64,000 bases of DNA, from positions 14,564,483 through 14,628,482 of the forward strand of contig JAQFVV010012402.1 of the NCBI GenBank assembly GCA_028023455.1, read 5' to 3'. Positions 23,866 through 37,083 of the stretch are shown here, one piece after another. How positions within the stretch are numbered: position 1 is the first letter of the stretch; each line of letters begins with the position of its first letter. Origin of the DNA: Epiperipatus broadwayi (Eukaryota > Onychophora > Udeonychophora > Euonychophora > Peripatidae). The position numbers were made by a program, and so were the translations under genes. The notes under the pieces are model-generated. The model was not told the DNA's origin. It did no database searches and was given only the letters and a program-made list of their open reading frames with translations.

Positions 23866-26372
23866 ACAATCAACTGTTAGTTGGTGAGAATTTTAGTGTT
23901 TTCTCTTTCCCTGTTTTACCTTTTACCTAATACACACATATATATATTAAGATGGTTATGTATCTCATAGCATACAACTATATAGTGGTGTGGGTGCATA
24001 TATATATAAAGTTAAAAGGAAAAGTAAAAATAAACACAAACAAATTTTTTTTTGTAATTTTCTATATTACAGTGAATAATAGTCAATGATTAAATCATTT
24101 TGAATTTAAAATTTTATTATAAATTAAAATAAAATTTTATTATAAATTAAAATTTAAAAACATCTAATTAATATTTTATTAATTCTGATTTTGAAATTAA
24201 AACAAGCATGTTTTTATGTTAAAATAGATATACTGATAATTATAAAGTTCCACTATCTATTTTGATTAGATTAAATTTTTTTAAAATTAAAACTTATATA
24301 ATATATTTTGATCATACAAAATTGTTTTTGGAAAGAACTAAAGTAAATTGAAAAGTCATTAACTTTTTTCAATCAAAATAAAAAAACCTTATTTTTGATT
24401 ACTGTATTTTTTTCACCTTGACTATATAAGGATTGAAAAAAAAAATTAGGAAGAATTCTTAAGAATTTTACAGATATACAGAGTTACTATGAAGATATAA
24501 CTGAAGGCAAGTCCAGCTGCTAATACTAGTTTATGGTAGTTTGGATTCACATGGAAGCAAGGCCAGCTTTTCTGTGGTCATTAGCCTGAATGTATTGAGT
24601 ACTAGCCAATATGCCTGACATCTATCAAATTCTAGACTCAATGAAACTTATTGAATGCTAATAGTTATCGGATTAAACCTTTCCCAAAGATGAAAAATAA
24701 ACCAGCCTACTGTTTAAAAAAGACCAGCATATCCAGAGTCCATCAGCTTGCTGAAGTAGTTTATATAAAGTACAGCTAAAGCCATTCAGAATGATAGAAT
24801 TTTAAATAATCACTTGAAAATGACATTTAAAATTTCTAATTAACAAATTTTAAAAGTAAATGACTTTTGTCAACTGAAAATAAAACAAAGAAAGAAAATA
24901 ATAAATAATATTTGTGTATAGAAGATTATTTGTTCCTGATATTGTTCATAAAAAAATGAGAGAGAGAAAAACTCTGGGAATCTTTTTTTTTTTAAATATT
25001 GAAATTGAGGCTACAAAGATTTGAATTTTAAATGAAACTTTTCAGCCAAATAATAGTTAGTTTTTCTTTAAAGAAAATTTTTACTTACCATAAAAAAGAG
25101 GCTAATTAATATCTTTAATTCATATCATCTATTTTATATATATACACCAAACATGTGCATTTATGTATTTTTTATAAGTCTATGACAATTCAAATATGTT
25201 AATTTTTATATTGTTATACAACACATCTATATGCTTATTTATATATATGTATGCATTTTGTTTTTTGACATTGAATTAATTGTGTATTGAGAAAATGTAA
25301 TATGGTTTATTAGGTTTATATTTTTATAAACACTAGCAGGTACACACATTTCCATGCACATACATATATGTAAAGTCAGTCATTAATTATGTGTTATAAA
25401 AATGAATTTCATTATAGGTTTATGACAATTCAAATATGTTCATAAATATATAAGTATATTTTATGTAAACCTATTGAAACATATTTGTAACTTACAATGT
25501 AATAGTGGATTTCTTTTTTGTATTAATAAAAATCAGAAGACTTAATTTATATGTGTAGATGTACTCTGGAGACCTTAATTTCATTTTTATTGTTATTAAT
25601 AAATTGATATTTCATTGTTAAAAGTTATTCCGGTGAATTTACTCAATCCTAAATACTTTTAGAATATTATCTGTTTGTATTATATTTCTTAATCACAGTA
25701 CAGTTATAGAGTCTTTGTTCATAAGCTAGATTTGTGCATAACAGACTGTTTTATAAAAAGAGGTTATGTTTAATGTTATGGACATTCTGATAATGATGAT
25801 GCTGGATGGTGCAAAGGGAATATCCTTTAAATTCCATGCCCTACATTTTATTTTACTTATTTAAATAGTACATTTATAGTTGGCCAGTACATTAATGATA
25901 ATAAGTGACTAGAGCAATGATGATGATCAGCATATTTTAGTATCTCAGCTTTTTTTTTAATTTTTATATTCTTATGGATTAGCACTTAAGTTTGCATCCA
26001 AATTATTGTATAAATAACCTATCCCAAGCTGGCAAGGGCTAAATAATTAGCCTGGTCTATAGTAGACCCATTTTAAATCCATTCACAAGATTGATTGTTG
26101 ATTTATTTTAATTGTTGATCATTCATGATATGAATGGTTCTTATTTTTGTCCAATGCTGGTGAACTTATAATTACTTATAGTTATGTATGTTCTGATCTC
26201 TCATGTCTCTCATGCTCCTTATATTCATTTGTATTTAATTTTATATCTAAATTTAGATTGTTATTGACTAGGGTTGAGTATCATTATTCCAGGTTCTCTC
26301 CTGACTCTGTACTATTAGAATACATATACTGTATACAAATACTAAAGATAATAAAAACAAATTAAAATTTAC
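23866..26372. other. Gene-free intron sequence between palindrome cluster and BBS8 exon
   Basis: AT-rich. A slightly GC-richer stretch at 24480-24790 and another at 25760-26060 (GATGATGATG and AAAGGGAATATCC-type sequence) may be old repeat fragments, but no termini or motifs can be defined. Confidence 0.4.
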
Positions 26373-26456
26373 CTTATCTGCAAGAGTACCATTATTTATA
26401 TGTGGTTCAAATAAATAAGATCCTAAAGAACAGGATGAATCAAAAAATGCTTTTGC
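26373..26456 (-). CDS. BBS8: BBS8 exon: divergent TPR segment FEPHINNGTLADK
   Basis: An 84-bp exon of 28 codons, phase 0 at both ends, AKAFFDSSCSLG followed by SYLFEPHINNGTLADK. It matches the family block that usually reads SSLAPHMxEPHxNxATxSDK. The EPH, the Asn and the ADK are kept, but the APHM stretch is GSYL here, so this exon is more diverged than its neighbours. The acceptor ends TTTTTAG (AG at 26457-26458); the donor is GTAAAT (26367-26372). It is too short to show as a long open frame and was found by matching the expected continuation of the protein. Confidence 0.9.
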
Positions 26457-29245
26457 CTAAAAAGTAAAAAATTATAAAGAAATATATATATATGAGTGCA
26501 TGTGCATATGTATATATATTAGAAAAGTTATAAGAATCTTAAACAGATAAGATCAATCAAAAAAAAATTATCACACACAAAAAATACTGATCTAAATTTT
26601 CAACCAACTTCTTCATATCTCCAAGATAAAAAAAAAAATTGAAAAAATTCATGAAGAATATATCAGATTATAGGAGGGAGAAGGATCCATATTAAGAATT
26701 ATAGGAAATATTAGAGGAGCAAGAATTATACAAAATACTAATAAAGTATTAAACTTTATAAAAAACATTATGAGACAAAAAAAAAATTTTTTTTTATATG
26801 TATATATTCCTATGTTTTATTTTTTGAAAACATATTAATAAAATAAACTAGAGATAGTCAAACTTTACAAATAAAGTAAATATTATATTCTTTATGATCA
26901 TCGTGGGAATAAAATTATTAAAATAAATCTGATGTAAATTTTGCATTAACAATATCAATTTGATCTCTCTTGAAAGAGATTGTATGATCAAGTTGTGAAA
27001 AATGATTTATTAAAAATTAAATATTTTTAATAGCAGTAGAAATTAAGTCTTTTAAAGAGTTATTTGTCAACATTTAAAAAAGCAATCTATCAACTACAGT
27101 GACCAAGCTATATTTTAAAAAGCAAATCATTTTAAGACTACATTTTATAAACATTAAAATATTTATACAGAAAAAGAAAACAGGAGATCTCTGAATAAAA
27201 CTACCAAATACACAATCATTTACTGAATAAAACTCAAGTTCAAAATTCTCATATAACTTAATAATGATTATACATTTCCTAAAAAATCATAACTAAAGAT
27301 CTCCATTTTATTTTCTCAATGCTGAAGACTTTGCATATTTTAATATTTATACAAACTTAAATACAAAAAAGTGAAAATAATAATAATAATAAAAAGATTA
27401 GAATTGGAAATGTGTATATTTAATTTAAAAATGGGAATGTAGTTTCACAAACACACAACCCTTTGACATAATTAGCTCAGACAGCTGACCAATGGTAATA
27501 GATGATCAAGATGACATATTCTTATAACAGACTTACAAAGTGAATGTCATAAAATTAAAGTAAAAAGATGAGAATGAAAGAAAGAGTCTTGAAAAATGAT
27601 GGAAAAGATTCATTATAATCGAAACAGAATCTAATCTTTGATGTGCGTACATCATATTTACAAGACAGCAGTAAATGTTTTCAAACAGATATTGCTTATT
27701 TGAAATTACTCATATCTGAAGACCATTCCACTATCCAACAACTGTGACATTGATAATCTGAGTTTAACATCCATTTTTATAGACATTTGTGCCTACAATT
27801 TAGTTTAATTTTAAAAATAGGTCTTTACACTAGATTTATTGTTATAAATATATTCAACTTTATTCTTTTAATTTTCAAATAATAGTAACCTTCATTTATA
27901 TTTTGAATGGTTTGTTCCTTCCCCAAATGGAGACAGTTCTGAATAAATTAATTAAAAATTTAATGATCTAACATACAGTATTGATAATTTTTAAACTAAT
28001 TTTAGAAAATAAAGCTGATGATATGCTTCTGGCCTATTACAGGTTAATCCTCTATTATTCAAACTATCTGATAAATTAGTTTAGTGACCATAGAGCCAAA
28101 TTCTATTACTAAAGTCTTCAACTAAGGTCAACAATTGCTATTGGATAATAAATTAGAATAGCAGTGAGATGATAATATTTGCTGCTACTTTGTTTAAAAG
28201 TAAATTACTACCAACAGATTGATATTCGCAACTTTTTTATCCTTTGATAGTAGCAATCATTATAATGAATCAAACAAAAAGAAAAAAAGAAAAATTACAT
28301 TTTCATAATGAGTTACTGTTCTGAATATTCCTATTGGTCTTTTAGATAAAACATAAATTCATTTTTATAGCAGCATATATGAAGTAACCAAACTAAAGTC
28401 ATTCAATTATTTATATTTTTGTAGTGTAATGTGAATAAGCAAAGTAAATTTGTAATATTTGATCATTACTATGGAGATATATTATTTAATTAAATGTGAA
28501 AATATTGATGAGTTGCTGATATATAAATAACTGAATAATTATTTGCTCAAGAGTTCATGTGATGATCGAGCATCAGAATGACAAATAGAATTTCAATCTG
28601 AGAACTTTAGTTTTCAGATCCAACACCAGTGATTTAATATGCTGTGAAGATTTAGTATTCAGAGCTAAAGATAGTGTGACACTCACTATGTTTTTATAAT
28701 ATATATAGAAGATAAAAATTTTAATCAAATTTTATAATTCAATTGTTACTAATTTTCTTCTTTCCTCAGCCAGCATAATATCTGATAAAATAAAAATACA
28801 CTTAGTAATAAAATTAAATATTCTTAAAAAACTACTTTTTCTGTGTGTATTTTCATTTTACAAGATATAATCAAATTTTATCTAATTAGTAAAATATAAC
28901 CTGACTCCATCACATGACTTTAGCCTACATATTGTGTTATAGGTGCATAATTTTATCTAGTAAGGAATAATTTCACATAGATGTGATGTGATGTATCATG
29001 GCTTCTCCTTAAATGAAGTTAAGAATATCTCAGCAATTATGCCCAGATAAACCTGTTAGCCACTTTATTTTACATTCCCCACTCTAAATTTACCTATAAT
29101 CTGCTCTATCCCATTTCCACAACATAATCTTTGGCAACTCTATAACCTTTATATCTAAATCCCTCTTATCTTTTCCCAATCCCATCATAAAAAACAATAA
29201 TTCACTTTCTGTATAATCACTCTTTTCATATTTATTTTTCCACAA
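26457..29245. other. Gene-free AT-rich intron sequence
   Basis: First part of the 7.9-kb BBS8 intron. It has short TA microsatellites near 26482-26520 and an A run meeting a T run near 26778-26797. I see nothing else. Confidence 0.45.
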
Positions 29246-29249
29246 CTTC

Positions 29250-29550
29250 ATACAGTAGTGCCACTCAGTGCAAGCGAGTAATCAATGGATGCAGGAAAGT
29301 TTGTGCATAAAATCCCTATCTAAAAAAGTAAAAGGTGACTGTTGGAAGGTTGTATAAGATCCTAAGATATAGGTGCAGTGCTCTCAGATCCAAGGGTCTT
29401 CACTGATGAAAGCCACAAGCTAGAAACTATTCTGGGAATATTAGATGAGTAGGCACTAGATAAGGATTTTATGCACCAAACCTTCCTGCATGCATTGATT
29501 ACTCTGGCTTGCACTAAGTGGCATTACTATATAGAGAGTTTGCTTCTGTG
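29250..29550. mobile_element. Interspersed palindromic-family copy, both ends truncated
   Basis: It contains CATACAGTAGTGCCACTCAG, then the body (AAAGGTGACTGTTGGAAGG, GATCCTAAGATATAGGTGCA), then the inverted arm (TGCACTAAGTGGCATTACTA). The outer termini AAAACAGGC and AAACATCAC are absent. The arms form a hairpin. Confidence 0.85.
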
Positions 29551-31105
29551 AAGTAAAATTTTCAATAGAATTAATGCTTGTTGAAACAGAATACAAGTAT
29601 GGAATCATTGTATATGTTATAAATGCATGATTTTCATATAATTTATAATGGTATAGCAATGAATATAGTATAAGCTTTCCTTTTTCAGGCAGAGTTCAGT
29701 GTTTTTATTAATAAAAGATGAAAGGAATATTTCCACAAGTATTTTTTAATTTAAATGACTATATTTAAAACATGAGTCAGAAAAAGAAACATTTAAAATA
29801 GTAACAAAATAATAATGCTGATTAATACTGATTACGCTTGTCTTTAGCACTGATATATTTCATTTTCTCTAACAAAATAATTTGACTATTTTCTATGGTT
29901 CTAATAAGAGCATTTGCCATTTTGTGGATTCATTATTATGCAATGAATAATAGTTCTCAAGATCTAAAAGTTCTTAAATAAATTTCCAACTGAGAAAAAA
30001 AACGACAACCCAGTTTGGCTATTTGTCTGGGAGCATATGCCAAATCTGTCATGTTGCTACTTAAATGTTATATGATTTACAAGTAAATTTTCATACTATT
30101 AAATAAAAAGAAATGAGTCACCAACATTAACAATAACAGTACATGATTTGTGGCTGAAATCTCATCTAAATGGAGAAGTTTCCATTTTTCTTTAGCAATT
30201 ATGAAAGACCATTTTGAAAGTTAACTTAATGATTCTAGCAGTTAAAATATGACAGATTCCTTTTTTTATATTGTTTTCAATAAGCCTATATTAAGTTACA
30301 ATATAACTACTAATATCAGGACGGTACTTCAGACTTTGTAGTTATATACATGTGCATTTGATTTCTTCTAAAAGTTTTGAATTATATTAATGATGATGAT
30401 TTGTTTAATTACGTTGATAGTGTAAAAAATATTTCATTTAAATATTTTGTATGGCCTTCAATACAACTCACTACTTCCAATATTTTTTTCTTTCTTTTAT
30501 CTTTATTTAGTTTTCAACCAGTAGAAAGAAAAGTTAGTTGATTATGCAAAAAGTCCTTTAATAATACTGCTAACAGTTTTTATATAAAGACTAAACTTTG
30601 TGTGAGATTGGTCAGCTATTTAATGAGTAGTTAATTTCATTTCTAATTAATGAAAATTATGCAATAATAGTGGCTTTTGTTCTACTTAACCCTCTTTGGT
30701 TTCCAAGGTGAGTTTAATTTTGATCTCTGATAATAGAAAATCAATGTAATAGAGCAAAAAGAACAACTTCACTGTTATTTTTAAAATTAGTTTATTTGAG
30801 TTTTGCAACAAGTAAGCACCAGAAAATATTATTAGAGAAAATTACTTATTTAATGTTTTAAAAAACTTAATGGAAAATTATGCAATTTTTATGGAAATTT
30901 GATCAATCATATGTTAAATTGGAAATTTTTATCAACAATGCATGATAATAGTAAGTGATCTAATGAAGCTTATAGGTGACTATTTTCCAGATTAACTTTT
31001 AAAAGATTCAGTGAATTTAATAATTTGTCTAATTTTTATTTTATAGTTTAAAAAATTAATGAAAGTTTAAAATGTACCAGGTTTGGTTTGAAAAGATAGA
31101 ATATA
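29551..31105. other. Gene-free AT-rich intron sequence
   Basis: No feature recognised. Confidence 0.4.
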
Positions 31106-31109
31106 AATC

Positions 31110-31860
31110 AATTACAAAATAACACATGATCACTGTTAAAACAGTAAAAAACAATTCACACAATCCAATGCAAGCCTTAATAATCAATCTATGCTAGAAA
31201 GTTTATGCATAAAATCCCTATCTAGTGCCTACTTATCCAATATCCCTAGATTAGTTATAGCTTGTGGTTTTCATTAGTGAGGAGACTTGGATCTGAGGAC
31301 ACCGCATCTAGATCTTAGAATCTAATGCAACCCTCCAGTAGCCATCTTTTACCTATTTAGATAAGTATAAAGCTATGAACCCAAGATGAAAACACAATAA
31401 TGTTTTCGATTCAGATAATTTGCTTGTATAATCATATAGATCTGAACACAGTTCAGTAGCTATACATTTTGGTGTCTTTAATTTATTAAAAACTGCAGCC
31501 ATCAACATCCTATGGACCGGATTGGTATAAAATCACTAAAACATCACATGATCACCATTTCCTATGTTTACTCAAGCTGTTAAAACACTAATTTTATAGT
31601 TAACTAAATAAATAAAAGGTGGCTTCTGGAGGATTGCATTAGATCCTAAGATCTAACTGTAGTACTCTCAGATCCTATCCCAAGATCTAGCTGTAATGCT
31701 CTCAGATACATCTTGCTGATGAAACCATAGCTAGAAATTGGGAGATATTGGATAAGGAAGTACCAGATAAGAATTTTATGCACAATTTTTCTTGCATCCA
31801 TTGATTACTAAGGCTTGCACTGAGTGGTACTAATGTATAGAGAGTTTGATATTGTTTTAA
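31110..31860. mobile_element. Degenerate compound interspersed palindromic-family copy
   Basis: A first, strongly diverged unit (31110-31370) begins AACACATGATCACTGTTAAA. A linker (31371-31535) has GATCTGAACACAGTTCAGTA, TTTTGGTGTCTTTAA and GCCATCAACATCCTATGG. A second unit from 31536 begins ACTAAAACATCACATGATC and ends near TGTTTTAA at 31860. It has the same module order as the compound copy at 22674-23522 but is older, with no clear flanking repeat. Confidence 0.8.
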
Positions 31861-34084
31861 AAAAAATATAGATATATTAAATTAGAAATCTAAAGTGAAT
31901 TTATGTAAAAATTAAAATTATATTACACACTTAATTAGTGGAAAAGAAAAGACTAAATTGATTCAACCAATGATTCATTCAAGATATAATTTTATATCAT
32001 TTATATCAGTGAACTAGTTTATAAAAACAAAATATAACTTGCATTTTTTTCTGAAGAAAGTAAAATTTATTGATTTAAAAAAAAACAATCTGGTAATGAC
32101 TTTTTTTAACAGAATCCTCATAAATATTTTATAATTGACAATTTTAATAGTAATTTCATGAAGTGATTTAACAAAAAAAGTCATTTAAAATAGTTAGACA
32201 ATAGATAACATATCCAAGCAACAACATTTAAGCATCATTCAAGTTTCAGATGGGATAGGCATTCCATCTCAATTATACAAATCAAGATTTTTATTTTTAT
32301 TATTCTTACTAATGAAATAATTACTCAGGGCATTACTAAATTAAGCTAAAGGTAATTATGAGTTCAGTATTTATGGATTATAACATCTACAAATAATAGA
32401 ACCCACTTCAAACTGTTATTGTATTTTTACTTTTACAGTCAATGCAATGCTACTTATCTGAATAACTCAGATTAACCTGGATCCCTTTCCCTCTAGTTAA
32501 GAATATGTAGTCAGTCACTGGCTAGCCACCATCAGATAGATAGCTAGATTAGTTACAGGCGGGCTTCATGAAAAAAATAAAAACATTCTAAGCCTACTAA
32601 TGGTATGAAAATTTTTTCAAATTTCATTTATTCTAGATTTCAATAAAAGAGCCTTTTAATATAGTGGAAGCATTACCATAATATGACATATTTTATTGAG
32701 TAATCAAGTCAAAGAAACATTTAAAAAACTAATAACTTAAAAATATATCAAAAACAAAATGTTTTAGCAGTAATTTTAAAATATGATTTTAAGATGCTCA
32801 AATAATATCCATCACCTATTCATTTATTACAGTTTGACATTTTGTCAGGTGTCTAGATTTCTTTGCCTGTCTTTTGCATTTAATAAGACAGCAGGTAAAA
32901 AAAGATTATCTTTGAGATATTGCACAATATTAGAAAGTAGAGGCTATTTTTTTTTTTTTTTTAATTTTCTATATTTGAGAAACCATAGTTAGTCATAAGT
33001 GGATTACAGTTAATGTTTTTATTTTAAATTATAGAGTTTAAAATTATATAAAATAATAAAAAATGGATGCAAATCTTTATTATTCCAATTACATAATTCA
33101 GAATATCTTACAATTGGATTCTGAAACTGATTTATATTTTTTTAAAGATTATCTATTTTGAAACTGGATCCTGATCTTGTCTTCTAGCAATGAAGCAATA
33201 ATGAATAATCAGCAAAAAAAAAAGTTATTTAGTAGAAGCTAAAAATAAAACACTTAGATAAAGTGAAGTTGATATATGCCTGATTATTAGAAGATTTGGA
33301 TAACTGATAAAGTAAAAATGCTCATTGAGATGAATAAATTATGAAGGTTTTGGTGTTTGCAAATGTGATAGCAATCCTAAGACAAAGAAAGATTAATCTT
33401 TGGTAATATCTTAATAAGTTAAAGTGAAAAAAATACACCTAGTTTTTTTTTAAAAAAATTACATAATCAGCTATAATAACAATATTTTTCAAAAATTTGA
33501 TTCAGGAATAATGAATTATTAATTTTTCCCAAAGATAGCTAAAAAAAAAAACAACTAAGAAATTTTATAAGAATAAATAGCATGAGTAGAGTGTGTGTGG
33601 GAGTCTGAATTATAAAAACCCAGTTATATTTATTTTTGATTAAATTGTCCCGTTTTTTTTTGAAAACAACAATTTAATCAAAGCATAAAACAAAAAAAAT
33701 TGTATAGTTAGTTGCTCAATAGGTCATGTAATATTTAGCATTCTATTGGCAGATTGAGCACAATAGATTCATTCAATTGATCCAGAGAGAATCGATACAG
33801 AAATTTTTAGTTTAAGGAACTGTCAATGTACTGCTGTGGTAAAACATATTTTAAAATAGGATTTATTTGTCTTATAATCAATTAAAACTACATTGATCAA
33901 ATTACTTCTTTGAAAATATAATATTTACAAGACTTGGATAGTTTCATTTTGGAAGCAGAAATTTATATATATTAAATATTTTATGGATTAATTATAAATT
34001 AAGGAAAGAAATAAGTGGGATATTTCCATAATGATTAGAAAAATATGTTAACAATGGTATTTCTTAGTAGCTACAGATTACTAT
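31861..34084. other. Gene-free AT-rich intron sequence
   Basis: No feature recognised. The open frame at 32783-32992 has no family motif. Confidence 0.4.
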
Positions 34085-34138
34085 TGACAGCCTTTAAGCC
34101 AATAAACATCACATGATCTCATGACAGCCTTTAAGCCA
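34085..34138. mobile_element. Minimal 20-bp fragment of the interspersed family between 17-bp direct repeats
   Basis: ATAAACATCACATGATCTCA (34102-34121) lies between two exact copies of TGACAGCCTTTAAGCCA (34085-34101 and 34122-34138). The 20-mer is the AAACATCACATGATC terminus of the family. It reads as an extremely truncated insertion with its target duplication, about 225 bp from a BBS8 exon. Confidence 0.8.
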
Positions 34139-34362
34139 GACTATTTACTAATAGTTGTCCACAATAGCTTTTTAATCTTAAGTTTATTTAAAAACCAAAG
34201 GAGGGTTTAGAGAAAATAGTCTAGTTTAAAGGTTGGCAATAGTAATTGATAGTTATCTAGGTTAACACCATTGCTAATGTGTATCTCTAGTCATTATGTT
34301 GAAATATTGCCATTCATTTACATCATATATATATATAAAACAGCAAAAAATTGTTTTCTAAC

Positions 34363-34485
34363 CTGATCATAATGACCTTTCTTCATTTCCAAGACTCCTA
34401 AGTTATTATAAGCTTCCGCATGGTCATTATTTAAAACAAGAGACAAGCGAAAACACTGGTATGCAAAAGTGATATCACCAATCCC
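34363..34485 (-). CDS. BBS8: BBS8 exon: TPR segment HAEAYNNLGVLEM
   Basis: A 123-bp exon of 41 codons, phase 0 at both ends, opening GIGDITFAYQCFRLSLVL and ending VLEMKKGHYDQ. It joins directly to the preceding VAV codons, giving the family's GHVAV/GIGD junction. NNDHAEAYNNLGVLEM is a textbook TPR helix pair. The acceptor ends TTAAG (AG at 34486-34487). The donor is the weaker GTTAGA (34357-34362). A (TA)n run lies just inside the following intron. Confidence 0.95.
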
Positions 34486-36618
34486 CTTAATACAATAAAC
34501 AAATTATAATTATGTAATAACTAACTATTAGATTTGTGAGTAAACAATATAAACTATTAATGAACTCTCTATTCTTGTTAGCAATAAAATTTAAGATTCT
34601 TTAGATATTTCATAATTGTCAATGCCTAAAAGAACTGTGAAATACAAAATTCAAATTAATTTCAAATTAGTTCTCATATATATATAAAAATTTTAAAAAT
34701 AGATAAAAAATTTAAAGATAAAAAATCACAAAAATACAATATTAAAAAAAACTGCAGCTACTTCTCTGATAATTTGCTGCCATTAATGTAAATATTGGAT
34801 ACATCAATTGAAACCAGAAGTGAAAGTGAAACAGATTCATATAATTAGATCTTGGCTAATATGCTTTTGCCAGAGCGGGAGATATTGCCAGCATCGCATC
34901 TATCTGATGTGTATATATATTTATAAAACATGTAGGTTTATATGTATAAGTTTAAATCAAATACTATAAGTTAAAAATTCATGAGAAAAAATAAAAACTA
35001 ATTACATCTAAAATTAGATAATTTCTAAAAATAGATAAGTATCAAAGCCAGAGATTGTAAAATTCATTATGAAATACAATTTTAATTAAAATAGCAATTA
35101 GTGACTTCAGAAAACAATAGTGACAAACAATATAAAAACTCCCAAAAATCCAATACATTTAGCTTGACTGTAAATTTAATCACTGAAGCAGCTAGACAGA
35201 AAATCGAAGAACCAAGAAAGGAAACAATGAAGACCTTCAGCAGAAGAGGCTATCATCCAAGTGTGGCTCACCACTAATGATCCACAGGAAGACTAGGATT
35301 TTTATAGGTTGTGGACTCTAGGGTTTTTATAGGTTATCCAACTTTATTATATTTTGATAAACTTTAGAGCACAGATCTTATACATAATAATAGAAATAGA
35401 TGTTGTGTATATTTATGCTCATAAATGTATCATATTAATTGAATATATATTACTGAATAATAATAATCTGAATTATTTATTCTACATTAATTATTACCAA
35501 TTTAATTCTGATATAATAAATGTCTAATGATCATATTCAGGTGGGATTGTTTATTTGATTATAAATAGTGTATATCTTGCTAAGTACCCTATGGCTACTC
35601 TCATACAACAGATTTAAACATATCATTAATTATCAATTTACTTTCTATCTGCTATATAAGCAAATAATGTATAAGTTTCAATATCCTTAAGTTTTGAATC
35701 CAAGCCAATATAGAGCCCACCTACATTGTTCAAAAATTATATATATTAGTAGATTAGAAAGAAATTATAAATACCTTTGACTTTAAGTAAGAAAATAATA
35801 TCCCTCCCCCTAAATTCCACTTTTGACTGATATTGAGTTAAATAACACCATACAGTAATGCCAATAAACTTTGTGGCAGAGATGTATTAAAAACACATTG
35901 TAGAGCTCTTCCGGATTAAAATTGTAAAACAAAACACATCTGTCATATAAGAAATTTTTATCTGATAGAAATTTTAATTTTAAAATCAAAGGTCTTAGAT
36001 AAGAATAAGTATGATATATTGGACAAAGACTGGAATTTTTTTTTTATCTCCATCACTTTACCTAACCTTCTTTTCTTCCATAGCGTAAGCTTGTGGTTAA
36101 AACACCTATAGAGGTCCCTACTATCGCATTTTACATGCATATTATCGAGGTTATAGCTCAGTAAATATTACTAACCCTTTTAATTTCTTCAAAGTTAATG
36201 TATTTTCCTTCAAGTTTCTTTTTATTATTTTCCCCACATATTGTTAAATTGGTTTATTTCCACTTCTATCAGTTGATTTTCAATTCATAAATTGTATGGG
36301 TGGCAATTTGGAATTTCAATATATGATCAAGATATATCAATTGTTTCGTATTTGGCCTGCAATAAATAATTTATATATTTGGTTTGCTACTTTGCCCATT
36401 ACTGCCATAATTTCATTTAAAACATTTAACAATAAACATTTTATTTTATGCCTTATATCAACACAATAGTAGTGAGAACAAGTTTAACACTTAACTAAAC
36501 AAATCATATTTGTTTAAATTATCCAATTACATTTCTTAAAATATTTTATTTCTAAGAAGAGATTAAGTTTTATTTTAGATAACACTTAGTTTTCTTATAA
36601 ACATATTGTTAAAAAGAT
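34486..36618. other. Gene-free intron sequence
   Basis: AT-rich. At about 36065-36165 there is a faintly tRNA/SINE-like block (see rejected items). No exon found. Confidence 0.4.
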
Positions 36619-36623
36619 CAATA

Positions 36624-37083
36624 TGGAAAATATTCAGTCTTGGTTAAATTTATTAAATAAATTAAATAAATTTAACATATATGAGATCAAATAAACTTCT
36701 ATAGAGAAAAATATACTTAATTAAACTGATTCGTGAATAAATTTCGCTTGTATAGGAAATAATTTCCTATAGAAAGGATTATCTTTAATTAAACTGATTT
36801 TAGAAATAAATTTAGCTTGTATAGAAAATAAATTCCTACAGATAGAATTATCTTTGATTAAAGTGATTTTAGAAATAAATTTAGTATATAGGAAACAAAT
36901 TCCTAGAGATAAAAATGAAAAAAAAATCTTAATTAAATTTATTAGGAAATAAATTTAATCTGTATAAGTTAAAGCGATTTCCTAGTAGGTTAAAATATCT
37001 AATGAATCTATTGTGTTAACTAAAGTAAAAGAAAACTTAATATAGGTTTAATTGGTTCAGAAAAAAACTAATTAAAACTAACA
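36624..37083 (+). repeat. 5' LTR of retrotransposon B with internal tandem units
   Basis: It starts TGGAAAATATTCAG. It contains imperfect tandem units of about 70-75 bp, each with a TTAAACTGATT-type block, ATAAATTTAGCTTGTATAG and a CCTATAGA-type block. There are more units here than in the 3' LTR, which explains the length difference (460 against 369 bp). The last 40 bp match the 3' LTR only weakly, so the 3' boundary at 37083 rests on length and the terminal CA. Confidence 0.8.

Noticed and set aside
24480-24790. GC-richer stretch tested as a missing BBS8 3' exon
   Set aside because: Neither strand gives the IGDLQ...FPDHVD block; that block was found at 6087-6203 instead.
36065-36165. tRNA- or SINE-like block (GTGGTTAAAACACC and TATAGCTCAGTAAAT)
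   Set aside because: No complete cloverleaf can be drawn and the A-box and B-box spacing does not fit; too weak to call a tRNA or SINE.
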